Below are positions 63,784 to 64,000 of a DNA stretch of 64,000 nucleotides, piece after piece. Numbering within the stretch: position 1 is the stretch's first letter; each line of letters starts with the position of its first letter. Origin of the DNA: Roseiarcus sp963779095 (lineage in GTDB: Bacteria; Pseudomonadota; Alphaproteobacteria; Rhizobiales; Beijerinckiaceae); assembly GCA_963779095.1 (NCBI GenBank), contig CAVZWU010000010.1, positions 81,842 to 145,841 of the forward strand, given 5' to 3'. The notes under the pieces were generated by a model. That model did no database searches, had not been told where the DNA came from, and saw only the letters and a program-made list of their open reading frames with translations. Made by a program: the position numbers and the translations under genes.

Positions 63784-64000
63784 TTAAGCAAAACGAAACA
63801 TCGCGATGCCGTAAACCACCGAGGCGGCCAGCGGGTACCAAGGCGCCCCCACGAAGCCGCAGCCAGAAAACAAAAATGAAAGCCGACCCAATGAGGGTGA
63901 CGAAGAACCGGTCGCCTCGCGTCGTCGGAAACCGCAGGATTCCGACTCGCGGCGTTTCGGGCCGATAGATCGCCAGCAGGGTGAGAATAATCAGCGCCAC
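63784..64000 (-). CDS. glpU: Small membrane protein of the glycerol ABC operon (DUF2160), partial, frameshifted
   Basis: The 3' part of a DUF2160/GlpU-like protein that enters from beyond base 64000. ILTLLAIYRPETPRVGILRFPTTRGDRFFVTLIGSAFIFVFWLRL is followed, after an extra base near 63853, by GAPWYPLAASVVYGIAMFRFA and TAA at 63784-63786. Two membrane helices are visible. In rhizobial glycerol operons this gene lies between the permease genes and glpV; its role in transport is not defined. Confidence 0.8.

Overview
This window is high-GC alphaproteobacterial DNA, most likely from a Rhizobiales (Hyphomicrobiales) member. The evidence is a phosphatidylcholine synthase (Pcs) gene, a PopZ-type polar organizer next to valS, an ExoR-like regulator, the rhizobial glycerol-uptake order glpU-glpV-glpK, and the adjacent set glyA-nrdR-ribD-ribE. 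A genus cannot be named from sequence alone; a Beijerinckiaceae or Methylocystaceae-like organism is only a guess.

Layout. 1-2.7 kb: minus-strand amidohydrolase fragment, Fe-S uracil-DNA glycosylase and a Rieske-FAD oxidoreductase. 3.0-7.0 kb: cytochrome bo3 ubiquinol oxidase operon cyoABCD. 7.7-11 kb: two cyclophilins, then queA and tgt, two steps of queuosine tRNA modification. 11.6-14.8 kb: enolase, two lower-GC unknown genes, and an FtsB-like division protein. 15-20 kb: a candidate small RNA, glyA, nrdR, ribD, an unknown lower-GC reverse gene and ribE. 20-22 kb: a DNA methyltransferase fused to an Mrr-like nuclease domain. 22-28 kb: an SRPBCC protein, a class III adenylate cyclase, an L,D-transpeptidase, a GlcG/HbpS-like protein, a YbjQ pair, an ArsR-SRPBCC pair and a ClpP. 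28-31 kb: a GloVer/FG-GAP repeat protein and a decayed IS200/IS605 element. 31-37.5 kb: an AbrB-family permease and an isochorismatase-like hydrolase divergent from a TetR regulator with two clear operators, a ClC channel, a UbiH-like hydroxylase and pcs. 37.6-46 kb: tRNA-Cys, a PCMT-like protein, tolC, popZ, valS and exoR. 46-50 kb: an acyltransferase-3 and SGNH pair, and higBA. 50-54 kb: an HSL-type hydrolase, an MFS exporter, and a UBP zinc-finger protein next to a cNMP-binding/thioredoxin-reductase-like flavoprotein. 55-60 kb: a tRNA-Lys-like remnant, a Na+/H+ antiporter and a TPR protein. 60.4-64 kb: glpK, glpV and partial glpU on the minus strand.

The dominant technical feature is a large number of apparent single-base frameshifts in well-conserved genes. 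They are dense at 0-13 kb and 59.8-64 kb, sparse elsewhere, and nearly absent from 13-20 kb and 31-47 kb. Protein similarity continues across each break in another frame and ATGA stop/start overlaps are kept, so most are probably sequence errors rather than gene death. Broken genes are therefore given as one feature spanning the reconstructed reading.

The parts most worth following up are: the methyltransferase-Mrr fusion with a compositionally foreign recognition segment; the UBP zinc-finger/flavoprotein pair; a Tgt that has lost all four canonical zinc ligands; a candidate 200-nt RNA with its own promoter and terminator upstream of glyA; and compact operators at tetR, arsR and higBA.
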